Assembly (NCBI RefSeq): GCF_015351405.1
Contig: NZ_JADKMY010000001.1
Location: 186,001-250,000, forward strand
DNA: 64,000 nucleotides
Source of the DNA: Corynebacterium suicordis DSM 45110
Lineage (GTDB): Bacteria; Actinomycetota; Actinomycetes; Mycobacteriales; Mycobacteriaceae
Reading direction: 5' to 3'
Made by a program: the position numbers and the translations under genes
Part shown: piece by piece, positions 32,846 through 43,664 of the stretch
How positions within the stretch are numbered: the stretch's first letter is position 1
Layout: each line of letters opens with the position of its first letter
The notes under the pieces: generated by a model
What the model was told of the DNA's origin: nothing
Seen by the model: only the letters and a program-made list of their open reading frames with translations
The model's database searches: none

Positions 32846-33561
32846 AGACGCTCCCGGCGCAACTGCGCCACCTCATCAGAAAGCTGACCAGTCAAAGGAG
32901 GCAGCTCGCTCACGTCCACACCCATGGCCCGGGCTAGAAGAAGATCCGCCAGCTGTGGATTTCTGGCCAGAGCGGGGCCGTGCATGTAGGTAGCGATCAC
33001 AGAACCCTGCACTGCGCCCTCGTAGGACACCTGCTCGCCCTTATCGGTATTGCCGGTGCCCTTAGTCAGGGTGCCGAGGGGACGGGCATCCGCGCCCAAA
33101 ACAGTGGAGCCCATGTGATTCGCGAACCCCGTGAGCGGTTCGGTCAGCCCATCCAGCTGGGGATTGGAAACAATCTCCCCGATCATGCGCTTGGAAAGGA
33201 GATCGGTGGTGGCGTCGATTAGGCCGAGGCCAGCAACTTCCTCACCGGAGGCCGAAAAGGACTGGCCAAGCACCTGCAGACCTGCACAAATGGAAAGAAT
33301 CGGGCGGCCAGCGTTTGCTGCGCGGGTCAGCCCACCATCGGCAGCGAGGTGCTCGGTGGCGAGTCGCTGGGCAACGTCCTCGCCGCCGCCGACGGTGTAG
33401 ATATCCAGCGACTCCGGGACTGGTTGGCCCAGGGTGATGCGGTGGATTTCGGCGTCGAAGCCGCGCAGCCGGGCGCGCTGACGCAGGACGAGAGCATTGC
33501 CATCGTCGCCGTAAGTGCCGAGGATATCCGGGAGAACCAGGCCAATGTTTAGTGTGCTCAT
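32842..33561 (-). CDS. gatD: lipid II isoglutaminyl synthase, glutaminase subunit GatD
   Basis: The 239-residue protein is a CobB/CobQ-like class I glutamine amidotransferase. It starts LNIGLVLPDILGTYGDDGN and has TVGGGEDVAQR, the nucleophile motif ILSICAGLQVLG (Cys92) and the catalytic His in TYMHGPAL. GatD releases ammonia from glutamine for MurT, which amidates the D-Glu of the peptidoglycan stem peptide. It overlaps the murT stop by 4 nt. The ATG at 33561 fits the family start; the frame is open further upstream only within murT. Confidence 0.93.
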   Translation of the reverse strand: MSTLNIGLVLPDILGTYGDDGNALVLRQRARLRGFDAEIHRITLGQPVPESLDIYTVGGGEDVAQRLATEHLAADGGLTRAANAGRPILSICAGLQVLGQSFSASGEEVAGLGLIDATTDLLSKRMIGEIVSNPQLDGLTEPLTGFANHMGSTVLGADARPLGTLTKGTGNTDKGEQVSYEGAVQGSVIATYMHGPALARNPQLADLLLARAMGVDVSELPPLTGQLSDEVAQLRRERL

Positions 33562-34856
33562 GCTTGCGCCTCCTGTGGGGTGCCCTCGCGGTCCAAAACG
33601 CGCTTGAGATCGCGGAAAGCGGTGTAATTGGCCAGCACTTCCACGCGACCCGCGGGGCAGGAGCGGATGGCCTGGATTGTGTCCTTGACCAGCGTGTGAT
33701 CCACGCCCGCGTAGCCCAGGCGCACGGCAAGATCGGTGCCGCGCTCGCCAGCGGACACCACCTGCAAATCCTCGAAGTTCTCGAAGCGGACGTCCCACAG
33801 CCAGGAGAGATCCTGGCCATCGGCGACCTGGCCATTCACGGCGATGACCAGCGAATCAGCGTCGCGATCCACCATGGACAGCGCTTCCTGCCAGCCTGCG
33901 GGATTCTTGGCCAGCATCAGGCGCACATCGCGGCCCTCGAAGGACACCACGGAATAGCGACCGGCCACGTTATCCACCTGCTCCGTGGCCCGGATGGCCT
34001 GCTGCACATCCACGGACATCGCCGCAGCCGCAGCTACAGCTTGGGTGGCATTGCCGCGGTTGGCATTGCCGGGAAGGCGCAGGTTGAGGGGGTAAATGGT
34101 GCCGTCGGGGGAGTGGATACCCTCGTCGGTGATGCGCCACTGTGGCTCGGGGCGGCGGAATTCACTGCCATCCGGCAGAGGCTTGGCCGCGCGCCAATCC
34201 AGCACGCCATCCGCGCGGGTTTCGTGGATGATGGCACCTCCGGTGCGCGGGCAGCTGGTGGAATCGCCCACCCAGCCGAAGCCCGCGGACACCCACACCA
34301 CGTTGGGGGAATCCCAGGCCACGGAGGTCACGCCCACGTCATCACAGTTGGCGATCACGGTCATATCCGGCCGCGCATTCACACAGGCCCGCAGCACGCG
34401 CTCGATCTTGTTGATCTCACCCACGCGATCCAGCTGGTCGCGGCTGAGGTTTAGCAGTACCAGCACGGAAGCGTCGAGCTGCTCGGCGATGTTGGGAACG
34501 TGCAGTTCATCGACTTCCAGCACCACCAGCTCGGCATCGCGGCCGGCCAGGAGCGCGGAAATCACGCCGGCATCCATGTTGTCCCCGCCCTCGTTGGTGG
34601 ACACGGTGTGCGCGGTGCGCAGCGCTCCGGCCAGCATGCGGGTGGTGGTGGACTTGCCGTTGGTGCCGGTGATCAGCACCACCGGGCGCTTCTTGCCCAG
34701 CGAGGCCATCAAATTCGGGTCGATCCCACCCGCGATCAGGCCGCCGATCATTCCGCCGGAACCACGTCCGGTCTTCCGGCTGGCCCAAGTCGCGAGATCC
34801 GCCGCGCTGATCGCGACAGCACTCCGGGCACGTTGCAGGATGTTCTGAGGTTTCAC
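33558..34856 (-). CDS. murT: lipid II isoglutaminyl synthase, Mur-ligase subunit MurT (degenerate zinc ribbon)
   Basis: The 432-residue protein has the Mur ligase ATP site VLITGTNGKSTTTRM (61-75), ELVVLEVDELHVP and NLSRDQLDRVGEI, and the C-terminal DUF1727 domain ending around RVEVLANYTAF. MurT activates the D-Glu carboxylate of lipid II and works with GatD. The family usually carries a Cys4 zinc ribbon inside the central domain (two CxxC). Here only Cys202 remains in SCPRTGGAIIHE: the second position is Thr205 and the second CxxC is absent before RRPEPQW. The gene starts the murT-gatD operon. Confidence 0.92.
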   Translation of the reverse strand: MKPQNILQRARSAVAISAADLATWASRKTGRGSGGMIGGLIAGGIDPNLMASLGKKRPVVLITGTNGKSTTTRMLAGALRTAHTVSTNEGGDNMDAGVISALLAGRDAELVVLEVDELHVPNIAEQLDASVLVLLNLSRDQLDRVGEINKIERVLRACVNARPDMTVIANCDDVGVTSVAWDSPNVVWVSAGFGWVGDSTSCPRTGGAIIHETRADGVLDWRAAKPLPDGSEFRRPEPQWRITDEGIHSPDGTIYPLNLRLPGNANRGNATQAVAAAAAMSVDVQQAIRATEQVDNVAGRYSVVSFEGRDVRLMLAKNPAGWQEALSMVDRDADSLVIAVNGQVADGQDLSWLWDVRFENFEDLQVVSAGERGTDLAVRLGYAGVDHTLVKDTIQAIRSCPAGRVEVLANYTAFRDLKRVLDREGTPQEAQA

Positions 34857-34881
34857 CCGTCCCAGACTAGTTGACCGCGCC

Positions 34882-36144
34882 CTAGCGACGTTTCCGTGGT
34901 CGCCGATTTCCGCTCATCCCCTGGGTCGCCGGGCGCACACCATCTTGCGGGCTCGTGGGCGCAGCAGACTTGGTTCCCGCGGCCACATTCTCCAAAGCAT
35001 CGAGGAACAAAGCGTCATCGACCAGCGGAATGTTCTTCCGATCCGCATGCATGGCCTTGCCGCGCAGCTCATGATTTGTATTGCACACCACCAGCGAACT
35101 GCGCCGGTTGAGCTTCTCCGAATACACCAGACCCGCCGACACGGCCTTGCCGATGATCTCATCTGGATCGCTGCGCACATCCGGGCTGACCACGAATTCC
35201 ATGCCCTCGACCAGCGGTTCTCCCGTGCGCCACTGGCCGGGATTCTCATGCGGGCGAGGCGCATTAGCGGCATCAACGCGCAGGTTAGAGCGCTGAATGC
35301 CAAACTGATCGGCGGTCAGATTCTCCGGATCCAACTTCTCGATCGCACCCGCCTCAGCACCCGCCGCGCGCAGCTGAGCGAGGTGCAGGTGCATGGTCAG
35401 GGTGGCGTCGGCCTCCAAAAGGGCATCGGGATCAAGATTTCCTCTATTTATCGACGCCACGGCTCCCACCTCCGGCATGGCTCCCGGCGGCGCGTCAACC
35501 ACGAAAGGTCCGCGGTTGTACGCCTCCACGATGGCGCGCAGGCGAGAGTCGTAACACTCGAGGGACTGGCGGCGAGCGGTGCCGAGGGTATCGATGATCT
35601 CCACGGGATTCGGGGTGGAGACGCGGCGCGCACCCCGACCCCTACCGCGGCCACGACGCCCACGGTTTGCCGCGCGCTTGGTGCGCTTGAACTCATTGGC
35701 CAGGAAACCCCAGGTGTAACCCACCTGATGCATCACCAGGGTGCGGCCATCGAGGGCTTCGTGGATGAGCTCGGCGGAACTGGCAAAACCGAGGGATTGG
35801 GCGAGATCGCCCGGCTGATAACCGTGGAGGTGCCAGGGGCCGGCGTCCTCGCCAGGGTTGAGATGGCGGGTCCACGATTCCAGCGCTTCCATCCCCGGGG
35901 AGAAGAAGACCACGGAGAGCGCCACCAGGCGGGAGGTGGTGGGGTGAATGCCCGAGGTGGAGATGCTCACGGCAGCGAAAGGAGCCTGCTCAGGGGAGGG
36001 GAATGTGGCCTCCCGAGGTGGGGCGGGCTGGTTCTGTGGTTGTTGCTGCTTAGGTTGCTGCGGGGCTTGTTGCTGGGTGACAGAGCTAGGCGGCGCCGCG
36101 CGACGGTGAGCGGTGCGACGAGGCTGCCTTCGGGTGTCAGTCAT
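34882..36144 (-). CDS. DnaQ-like exonuclease-fold protein with BRCT-like C-terminus, active site lost
   Basis: The 420-residue protein occupies the locus of the DnaQ-like gene of C. glutamicum. The N-terminus is Gln/Pro-rich (VTQQQAPQQPKQQQPQNQ). An exonuclease-like fold follows: FAAVSISTSGIHPTTSRLVA replaces the ExoI DxE motif with Ser60-Ile-Ser62; MHQVGYTWGFLANEF keeps the ExoII His but has Thr144 for Asp; Asp246 is the only possible acidic survivor. A basic RG-rich insert (153-174, e.g. RGRRGRGRGRGARR) splits the fold and may bind nucleic acid. Residues about 305-385 (GMEFVVSPDV, SSLVVCNTNHELRGKA, IPLVDDALFLDAL) look like a BRCT domain. Exonuclease activity is unlikely; a scaffold role is more plausible. 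Confidence 0.8.
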   Translation of the reverse strand: MTDTRRQPRRTAHRRAAPPSSVTQQQAPQQPKQQQPQNQPAPPREATFPSPEQAPFAAVSISTSGIHPTTSRLVALSVVFFSPGMEALESWTRHLNPGEDAGPWHLHGYQPGDLAQSLGFASSAELIHEALDGRTLVMHQVGYTWGFLANEFKRTKRAANRGRRGRGRGRGARRVSTPNPVEIIDTLGTARRQSLECYDSRLRAIVEAYNRGPFVVDAPPGAMPEVGAVASINRGNLDPDALLEADATLTMHLHLAQLRAAGAEAGAIEKLDPENLTADQFGIQRSNLRVDAANAPRPHENPGQWRTGEPLVEGMEFVVSPDVRSDPDEIIGKAVSAGLVYSEKLNRRSSLVVCNTNHELRGKAMHADRKNIPLVDDALFLDALENVAAGTKSAAPTSPQDGVRPATQGMSGNRRPRKRR

Positions 36145-36158
36145 GAAAGATGATGTTA

Positions 36159-38873
<2,715 letters not shown>

Positions 38874-38876
38874 TAA

Positions 38877-38933
38877 TTAGACCTGAGCCTCGCCGCGGCG
38901 CAGAAGAAGAGCGCTGACGCGGAATGAAAACAT
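38877..38933 (-). CDS. leuL: leucine leader peptide (LeuL)
   Basis: An 18-codon frame reads MFSFRVSALLLRRGEAQV and stops 82 nt before leuA. Three consecutive leucine codons (CTT CTT CTG) sit in the middle, as expected for ribosome-mediated attenuation by charged tRNA-Leu. A TATAGT box ends 7 nt before its ATG, so the leader is probably translated from a leaderless transcript. It is too short for most gene finders. Confidence 0.75.
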   Translation of the reverse strand: MFSFRVSALLLRRGEAQV

Positions 38934-38940
38934 GCGTTCC

Positions 38941-38946
38941 ACTATA
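38941..38946 (-). promoter_or_regulatory. -10 element of the leuL-leuA transcript
   Basis: TATAGT on the minus strand, 7 nt before the leader ATG at 38933. It lies just beyond the 3' end of the upstream ROK regulator gene, which ends at 38954. Confidence 0.65.
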
Positions 38947-38953
38947 GCGTGCC

Positions 38954-40120
38954 TCACATTTTCTCGAGGGATATTGGGAGGGACATTGGGTCAGCCCGAA
39001 TTGCAGCCAGTGCTGTGGCTCGCGCCGCAGAGTGGGTGGATTGAATGTGCCCGGGCTGTAAGCGCAGGTCACGGCCCTTCACCCCTGCGGCAATGCTGGG
39101 CAGTAGGCGGGGCACGCCCGTGAAACCCTCGCCGGCCAGCACCACGGACTGGGGATCCACCACATCGGCAGTCATGCTGATGAGCTGAGCCAGCAACTCG
39201 GCGCGCTCCTCCAGGAGCTCCCGCGCGATGGGATCAGTGGCGCTCAGCTGATCAAGCTGCTGAATCGAAGAGCATTGCAGCCCCCGAGACTGGGCCACGC
39301 GCAAGGTGGTGGAAATGCTCAAGGGGTGAGGGGTGGCGTCGGCAGGAAAAGAAGAAGAACCGAAGATTGCGGTGAAGAAGGAAGGCTGCCTGCCGGTGAA
39401 CGGACGGTGGACGCGGCCGTTGAAGATCCATGTGTGATTGAGCAGCTCGCGGGCATAAAAATAGAGCGTGGAGGAGGCGGAGGAATGCGCAGGTAGGGGA
39501 GTGGCCATCAGCTGATAACCGGCCATCGCTTCCACGCCATGAGAGATGAAAATGTGCTCGGGGTCCAAGGTGCCCGCCCATTGCAGGCCCGGGGTGAGCA
39601 GGGCGCGAGCATCCACGTAATCCCAGCCGAAGGCGGCGGAATCCACGTGGGAATGGGCGTCCACGTGCGCGGAAAAGGAAAATCCGGCGGAGTGTAGCGG
39701 TGGAGAATCGGGCAGCGCGCGGTAGAGGTGTTCCAACACCCGGCCGATGTGCTCCAGGAACTCTTCGGGGGAATGATCGGCGGCATTGATGTCCAGGGTG
39801 CGGTCCTTGAGGACTCGCCCGGCACCGTCGTAGAGAGCCAGATAGGTGTGGCGCAGGCCGATGTGCGCACCGGCGACAAGCAAGTGAGATGCGTCCACGC
39901 GCAACCCCTGCGGAGGGCGGCCGCGAGTGGACCCGGAGGAATTAGTGGAGGTGTGCGTGACCAGTTTGCGCTCGGTGAGTGACTGAATGGCGCGGGAAGT
40001 GGTAGAGGCCGAGAGTTGCAGCGTGCCCTGGAGATCGATTCGAGAAATGCCTGGTTGCAGCGCTATTTGATGCAGGCATGCCGCCTCCGGTGTGCGGGGG
40101 AGCTGAAAATGATCGGGCAT
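38954..40120 (-). CDS. ROK-family transcriptional regulator, probable sulfonate regulator (SsuR-like)
   Basis: The 388-residue protein has an N-terminal winged helix (LQPGISRIDLQGTLQLSAST and TSRAIQSLTERKLVTHT) followed by an actin-like ROK domain. The ROK zinc motif (CxCGxxGC) and a clean kinase ATP/sugar signature are missing, so it is a pure regulator. It is divergent from ssuD across a 94-nt gap. C. glutamicum SsuR is a ROK-type activator of sulfonate genes; same family and this position make SsuR function the best inference. Residues 265-275 are Ser-rich. It may sense a sulfur metabolite rather than a sugar. Confidence 0.8.
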   Translation of the reverse strand: MPDHFQLPRTPEAACLHQIALQPGISRIDLQGTLQLSASTTSRAIQSLTERKLVTHTSTNSSGSTRGRPPQGLRVDASHLLVAGAHIGLRHTYLALYDGAGRVLKDRTLDINAADHSPEEFLEHIGRVLEHLYRALPDSPPLHSAGFSFSAHVDAHSHVDSAAFGWDYVDARALLTPGLQWAGTLDPEHIFISHGVEAMAGYQLMATPLPAHSSASSTLYFYARELLNHTWIFNGRVHRPFTGRQPSFFTAIFGSSSFPADATPHPLSISTTLRVAQSRGLQCSSIQQLDQLSATDPIARELLEERAELLAQLISMTADVVDPQSVVLAGEGFTGVPRLLPSIAAGVKGRDLRLQPGHIQSTHSAARATALAAIRADPMSLPISLEKM

Positions 40121-40203
40121 GAATTCCTTTGCGCCGCTAGGTGAATCACAGGGTTAATTTCACGGTGGGGGAAATACTAGCACCGAATACAGACAGAGTG
40201 GTC

Positions 40204-40209
40204 TACTAT
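40204..40209 (+). promoter_or_regulatory. putative -10 element of the ssu operon
   Basis: TACTAT ends 5 nt before the ATG of ssuD. The divergent region 40121-40203 is AT-richer than its surroundings and should contain the binding site for the ROK regulator. Confidence 0.5.
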
Positions 40210-40214
40210 TCCGC

Positions 40215-41345
40215 ATGACTACAGACGATCTCACTTTCCACTGGTACCTCCCCAGCTACGGCGATTCCCGCAACGTCTCCGGAGGCGGCCACGGAGCCGG
40301 CTTCCACCAGACCATGCGCGAGCCCACCTTGGACTACCTCACCCAGCTGGTGCGCGCCGCGGAATACAACGGCTTTGACTCAATCCTCACTCCCATCGGG
40401 CAGTGGTGCGCTGACCCGCTGGTCACCACCGCCGCGCTGATCGGGGCTACCTCCAAGCTGAAGTTCCTGCTGGCCTTCCGCCCCGGGCTACTCAGCTCCA
40501 CCTTGCTGGCTCAACAGGCGCAGGCGTTTCAGAAGCTCTCGGGAAACCGGCTCTACCTCAACACCGTGGTGGGCGGCGAGGATGCCGAGCAGCGCTCTTA
40601 TGGAGATTCCGCAGATAAGAACCAGCGCTATGACCGCGCTGATGAGGTTCTCGATTTTCTCGACCAACTGTGGGATGCCACCGAACCGCTGGATTACCAG
40701 GGCGAGTATGTGCAGGCGGAGCAGGCGCAGCTACCTGAGCCATTGGAGGTCAAGCCAGAGATCTTCTTCGGCGGCTCCTCCCAGAAGGGCTTGGAAGCGG
40801 CCGCGCGCCGGGCATCCGTGTACCTGACCTGGGGTGAGCCACCCGAGCAGGCAGGCGAGAAAATCCGGCGGGTAGAGGCAATCGCGGAAAACATCGCGGA
40901 AGGCAGGACGCTGGAATACGGCATCCGCCTGCACGTCATCGCTCGCCAGACCAGCGAAGAGGCATGGGCGGAAGCGCAGCGCCTGCTGAATTCCTTCAGC
41001 ACCGAGGAAGTTGCCAAGGCGCAGCAGGGATTGGCGCGTTCCCAGTCCGAGGGGCAAAAGCGCATGAACGATCTGCACGGCGGGGATTTCGAGACAGGCG
41101 CGGACGCGCGCGATTTCGAGGTCTACCCGGGCCTGTGGGCTGGTGTGGGCTTGGTGCGAGGTGGGGCAGGTACCGCTCTGGTGGGCTCATATGAGGAGGT
41201 GGCGGCACTCATCGCTGAGTACAAGGAGCAGGGGTTCAAGCATTTCGTGCTCTCCGGATACCCGCACCTGGAGGAGACGTTCACCGTGGGCGAGGGAGTC
41301 ATCCCTGCCCTGAAATCCCGCGGCTTGACGGTCACGAACCACTAG
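40215..41345 (+). CDS. ssuD: FMNH2-dependent alkanesulfonate monooxygenase
   Basis: The 376-residue protein is a luciferase-like flavin monooxygenase of the SsuD group: LTFHWYLPSYGDSRNV at the start, TPIGQWCADPLV, FRPGLLSSTLLAQQAQAFQK, NTVVGGEDAEQRSYGD with YDRADEVLDFL, and IFFGGSSQKGLEAAA. SsuD releases sulfite from C2-C10 alkanesulfonates using reduced FMN. Length and motifs match the family. It heads an operon with a flavin reductase and a complete ABC importer. The divergent ROK gene probably regulates it. Confidence 0.9.
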   Translation: MTTDDLTFHWYLPSYGDSRNVSGGGHGAGFHQTMREPTLDYLTQLVRAAEYNGFDSILTPIGQWCADPLVTTAALIGATSKLKFLLAFRPGLLSSTLLAQQAQAFQKLSGNRLYLNTVVGGEDAEQRSYGDSADKNQRYDRADEVLDFLDQLWDATEPLDYQGEYVQAEQAQLPEPLEVKPEIFFGGSSQKGLEAAARRASVYLTWGEPPEQAGEKIRRVEAIAENIAEGRTLEYGIRLHVIARQTSEEAWAEAQRLLNSFSTEEVAKAQQGLARSQSEGQKRMNDLHGGDFETGADARDFEVYPGLWAGVGLVRGGAGTALVGSYEEVAALIAEYKEQGFKHFVLSGYPHLEETFTVGEGVIPALKSRGLTVTNH

Positions 41346-41387
41346 CGCGAGCCCCCCGAATAAACCCAAGCCAAGCGAAGGACAACC

Positions 41388-41879
41388 ATGACTTCCCTCC
41401 AAGCAGGAATCGAAAACCGCCGCGCATTTTCCGTGGTACCCACCCCATTGGTGGTGGCCGCCGCGTTAGTGGATGGGCAACCCGCCGGCATGATGATCGG
41501 CTCATTTGTCACCCACAGTCTGACGCCCGGCCTGGTGAGCATCAGCGTGCAGCGCAATTCCAGCTCGTGGCCCAAACTCCGGGATGCCGGGCAGATCGGC
41601 ATCAGTCTGATCTCCGAAAAACTACGCACTATCATCCCTGAGTTCTACCGTCCCTCCCACGAGCGATTCACCGCCGTGGAGTGGAGCGCGCAGGGCAGCG
41701 GCGTGATTCTTGATGATTCACCGATGGCGATGGTTACGGAAGTGATTTCGGAAATCGACGCCGGGGATCACCTCCTCGTGATGCTCCAAATCACGGAGCT
41801 CAACACTCTGGAAGACGATGAGCCGGGCAACCAGCCCATCGTGTTCCAGCAATCCATCTTCCGGAGCATGAACGCATGA
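41388..41879 (+). CDS. ssuI: flavin reductase for the sulfonate monooxygenase (SsuI-like)
   Basis: The 163-residue protein belongs to the flavin reductase-like FMN-binding split-barrel family: PTPLVVAAALVDGQPAGMMIG, then SFVTHSLTPGLVSISVQ and a central SWPKLRDAGQIGISLISE. It would supply reduced FMN to SsuD. C. glutamicum SsuI has this role; the sequence type and position support the same here. The ssuC start overlaps its stop by 4 nt. The symbol is by analogy. Confidence 0.83.
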   Translation: MTSLQAGIENRRAFSVVPTPLVVAAALVDGQPAGMMIGSFVTHSLTPGLVSISVQRNSSSWPKLRDAGQIGISLISEKLRTIIPEFYRPSHERFTAVEWSAQGSGVILDDSPMAMVTEVISEIDAGDHLLVMLQITELNTLEDDEPGNQPIVFQQSIFRSMNA

Positions 41880-42661
41880 GATTCATCCGTTTATTGCAGG
41901 TAGGAACATTATTCGGGGTGTTGCTGCTCTGGTGGGTGGTCACCACCTTCGCCAAGATCGACCCCGTTATCCTGCCCGGCCCGGGAGCTGTGCTCCGGCA
42001 ACTGGTGGATTCCAATATCTGCCGCCCAGCCGGCAAAGGTTCCGCGCGCATGCAGTGTGGCGTGCAGGGGTATTTCCTCTGGCAACATCTGCTGGCTACC
42101 GTGCAGCGCATTGCTGTTGGTTTGGGTGCGGGCGTGATCCTGGGTGTGCTGTTGGGTTGGCTGCTCAGCATGAATTCCGTGGTTCGCGCGGTTGTGGATC
42201 CGTACTTGGGCTTCCTCCGCGCACTGCCACCACTGGGTTACATCGGCCTGCTGATCGTCTGGTTCGGCATCGGCGATGTATCCAAGGTGGTGTTGCTGTT
42301 CCTGGCGACCTTCCCGGCGGTCACCGTAGGAACCATGACCGGTTTTGCCCGCGTGAAGGCCGATTGGGTCAGAGCCGCGGAGACCTGGGGAGCAACTCGC
42401 GCGCAGATCTTTCGGCGCGTGCAGGTGCCCGGCGCGCTGCCGGAAATCCTCACCGGCATTCGCATTGCTTCTGGGCTTGCCTGGTCTGCCATCGTGGCCG
42501 CGGAAATGAACAACGGCATCCCCGGCATCGGTGGGCTGGCATACATCTCCGGCACGCAGCTCAATACCGCATTGACCATCGGCAGCATCATCGTCATCGG
42601 TCTGACAGCCCTGGCATTTGACCTGTTCATCCAGATATTTCAGCGGAAGGCTTCAGTATGA
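41876..42661 (+). CDS. ssuC: sulfonate ABC transporter permease
   Basis: The 261-residue protein has about six membrane helices and the BPD permease EAA loop: RAAETWGATRAQIFRRVQVP followed by GALPEILTGIRIASG, which contacts the ATPase. N-terminal LLLWWVVTTFAKIDPVILPGP fits SsuC/TauC permeases. A loop with a cysteine pair (NICRPAG, RMQCGVQ) around residue 45 is an extra insertion. It is linked by 4-nt overlaps to both neighbours. Confidence 0.88.
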   Translation: MRFIRLLQVGTLFGVLLLWWVVTTFAKIDPVILPGPGAVLRQLVDSNICRPAGKGSARMQCGVQGYFLWQHLLATVQRIAVGLGAGVILGVLLGWLLSMNSVVRAVVDPYLGFLRALPPLGYIGLLIVWFGIGDVSKVVLLFLATFPAVTVGTMTGFARVKADWVRAAETWGATRAQIFRRVQVPGALPEILTGIRIASGLAWSAIVAAEMNNGIPGIGGLAYISGTQLNTALTIGSIIVIGLTALAFDLFIQIFQRKASV

Positions 42662-43662
42662 AAAAGCGAGTGTTCACAGTTCTGGGACTCATGGTTCCGC
42701 TGCTCACGGCGTGCGTGGGAAAGCCGGCGTCGGAATACGAGGCACGGCCCACCCAGGACTGCCCGGTGGCAACCACGGACGCGGCCGGAAGCCTACGCCT
42801 GGGTTATCAGGTGATCGCGAGTTCCGAGCTTTACCTGCTGGATCAAGCGCTGGTGGAGGCCTGCATGCCGAACGCGGATGTGCAGTGGACCAGGTACCCG
42901 ACTGGGCAGGATATCGTGCAGGGATTCGCCGGGGATTCCGTGGACATGGGCTTTTTGGGCTCTACTCCTTCGGCCAAGTCGCTCTCGAAGCCGCTGGATC
43001 TTGATGTGCAGGTCAGCAACGTGAACATGGTGCTGGGCAGCTCTGAAGCCCTGGTGGCCAAGGATGCCAATAGCCTGCAGGAGCTCAAGGGCAAGAAGAT
43101 TGCCACGGCGTTTTCCAGCACTTCGCACTACAGCCTGCTCAACGCGCTGATCGGTGCGGGGTTGGACCCCAAACGGGATGTGGAGATCGTCAACATTTCT
43201 CCGGACAAGTTGCCGGCCGCGTGGCGTTCCCATGAGATCGACGCCGCCTATATCTGGGACCCGGCACTGTCTGAAATCAAACAGGATGGTCACGTGCTCA
43301 TCGATTCTGCGCAGGTGGCCAAGGATGGCGCGCCGACGTACAACCTCACGCTGACGAGCTCCGCGTGGGCGGCGCAGAATCCAGAGCTGCTGAAGACATG
43401 GAAGGAGCTCTACGCGTGGGGTTCCAAACAGAGCGTGGATAACCCCGAGGAGTTTGTCCGGGCGAACTCCGCGCAGGTGGGGCTGAGCGAGACAGATACT
43501 GAGGCGATGCTGGATGGCGTGATCATGGTGCAGGGTGCAGAGCAGGAGAAATACCTGCGGGAGAGCAGGCAAGCCCTGGTCAAGACAGCAGAGTTCCTGA
43601 AGGAACAGGGCGAAGTGGATGTACCGCTGAGCGCGGCAGATGCAGAAAAGAAAGTGGGATAG
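42658..43662 (+). CDS. ssuA: sulfonate ABC transporter substrate-binding lipoprotein
   Basis: The 334-residue protein has a signal peptide with lipobox LTAC (Cys19) and a periplasmic-type binding fold of the SsuA/TauA/NMT1 family: LRLGYQVIASSELYLLDQAL, DSVDMGFLGSTPSAKSL, ELKGKKIATAFSSTSHYSLL, and EIDAAYIWDPALSEIKQDG. The sequence fits the nitrate/sulfonate/taurine group; in context the ligand is an alkanesulfonate or taurine. It is anchored outside the membrane and hands its ligand to SsuC. Confidence 0.88.
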   Translation: MKKRVFTVLGLMVPLLTACVGKPASEYEARPTQDCPVATTDAAGSLRLGYQVIASSELYLLDQALVEACMPNADVQWTRYPTGQDIVQGFAGDSVDMGFLGSTPSAKSLSKPLDLDVQVSNVNMVLGSSEALVAKDANSLQELKGKKIATAFSSTSHYSLLNALIGAGLDPKRDVEIVNISPDKLPAAWRSHEIDAAYIWDPALSEIKQDGHVLIDSAQVAKDGAPTYNLTLTSSAWAAQNPELLKTWKELYAWGSKQSVDNPEEFVRANSAQVGLSETDTEAMLDGVIMVQGAEQEKYLRESRQALVKTAEFLKEQGEVDVPLSAADAEKKVG

Positions 43663-43664
43663 AC

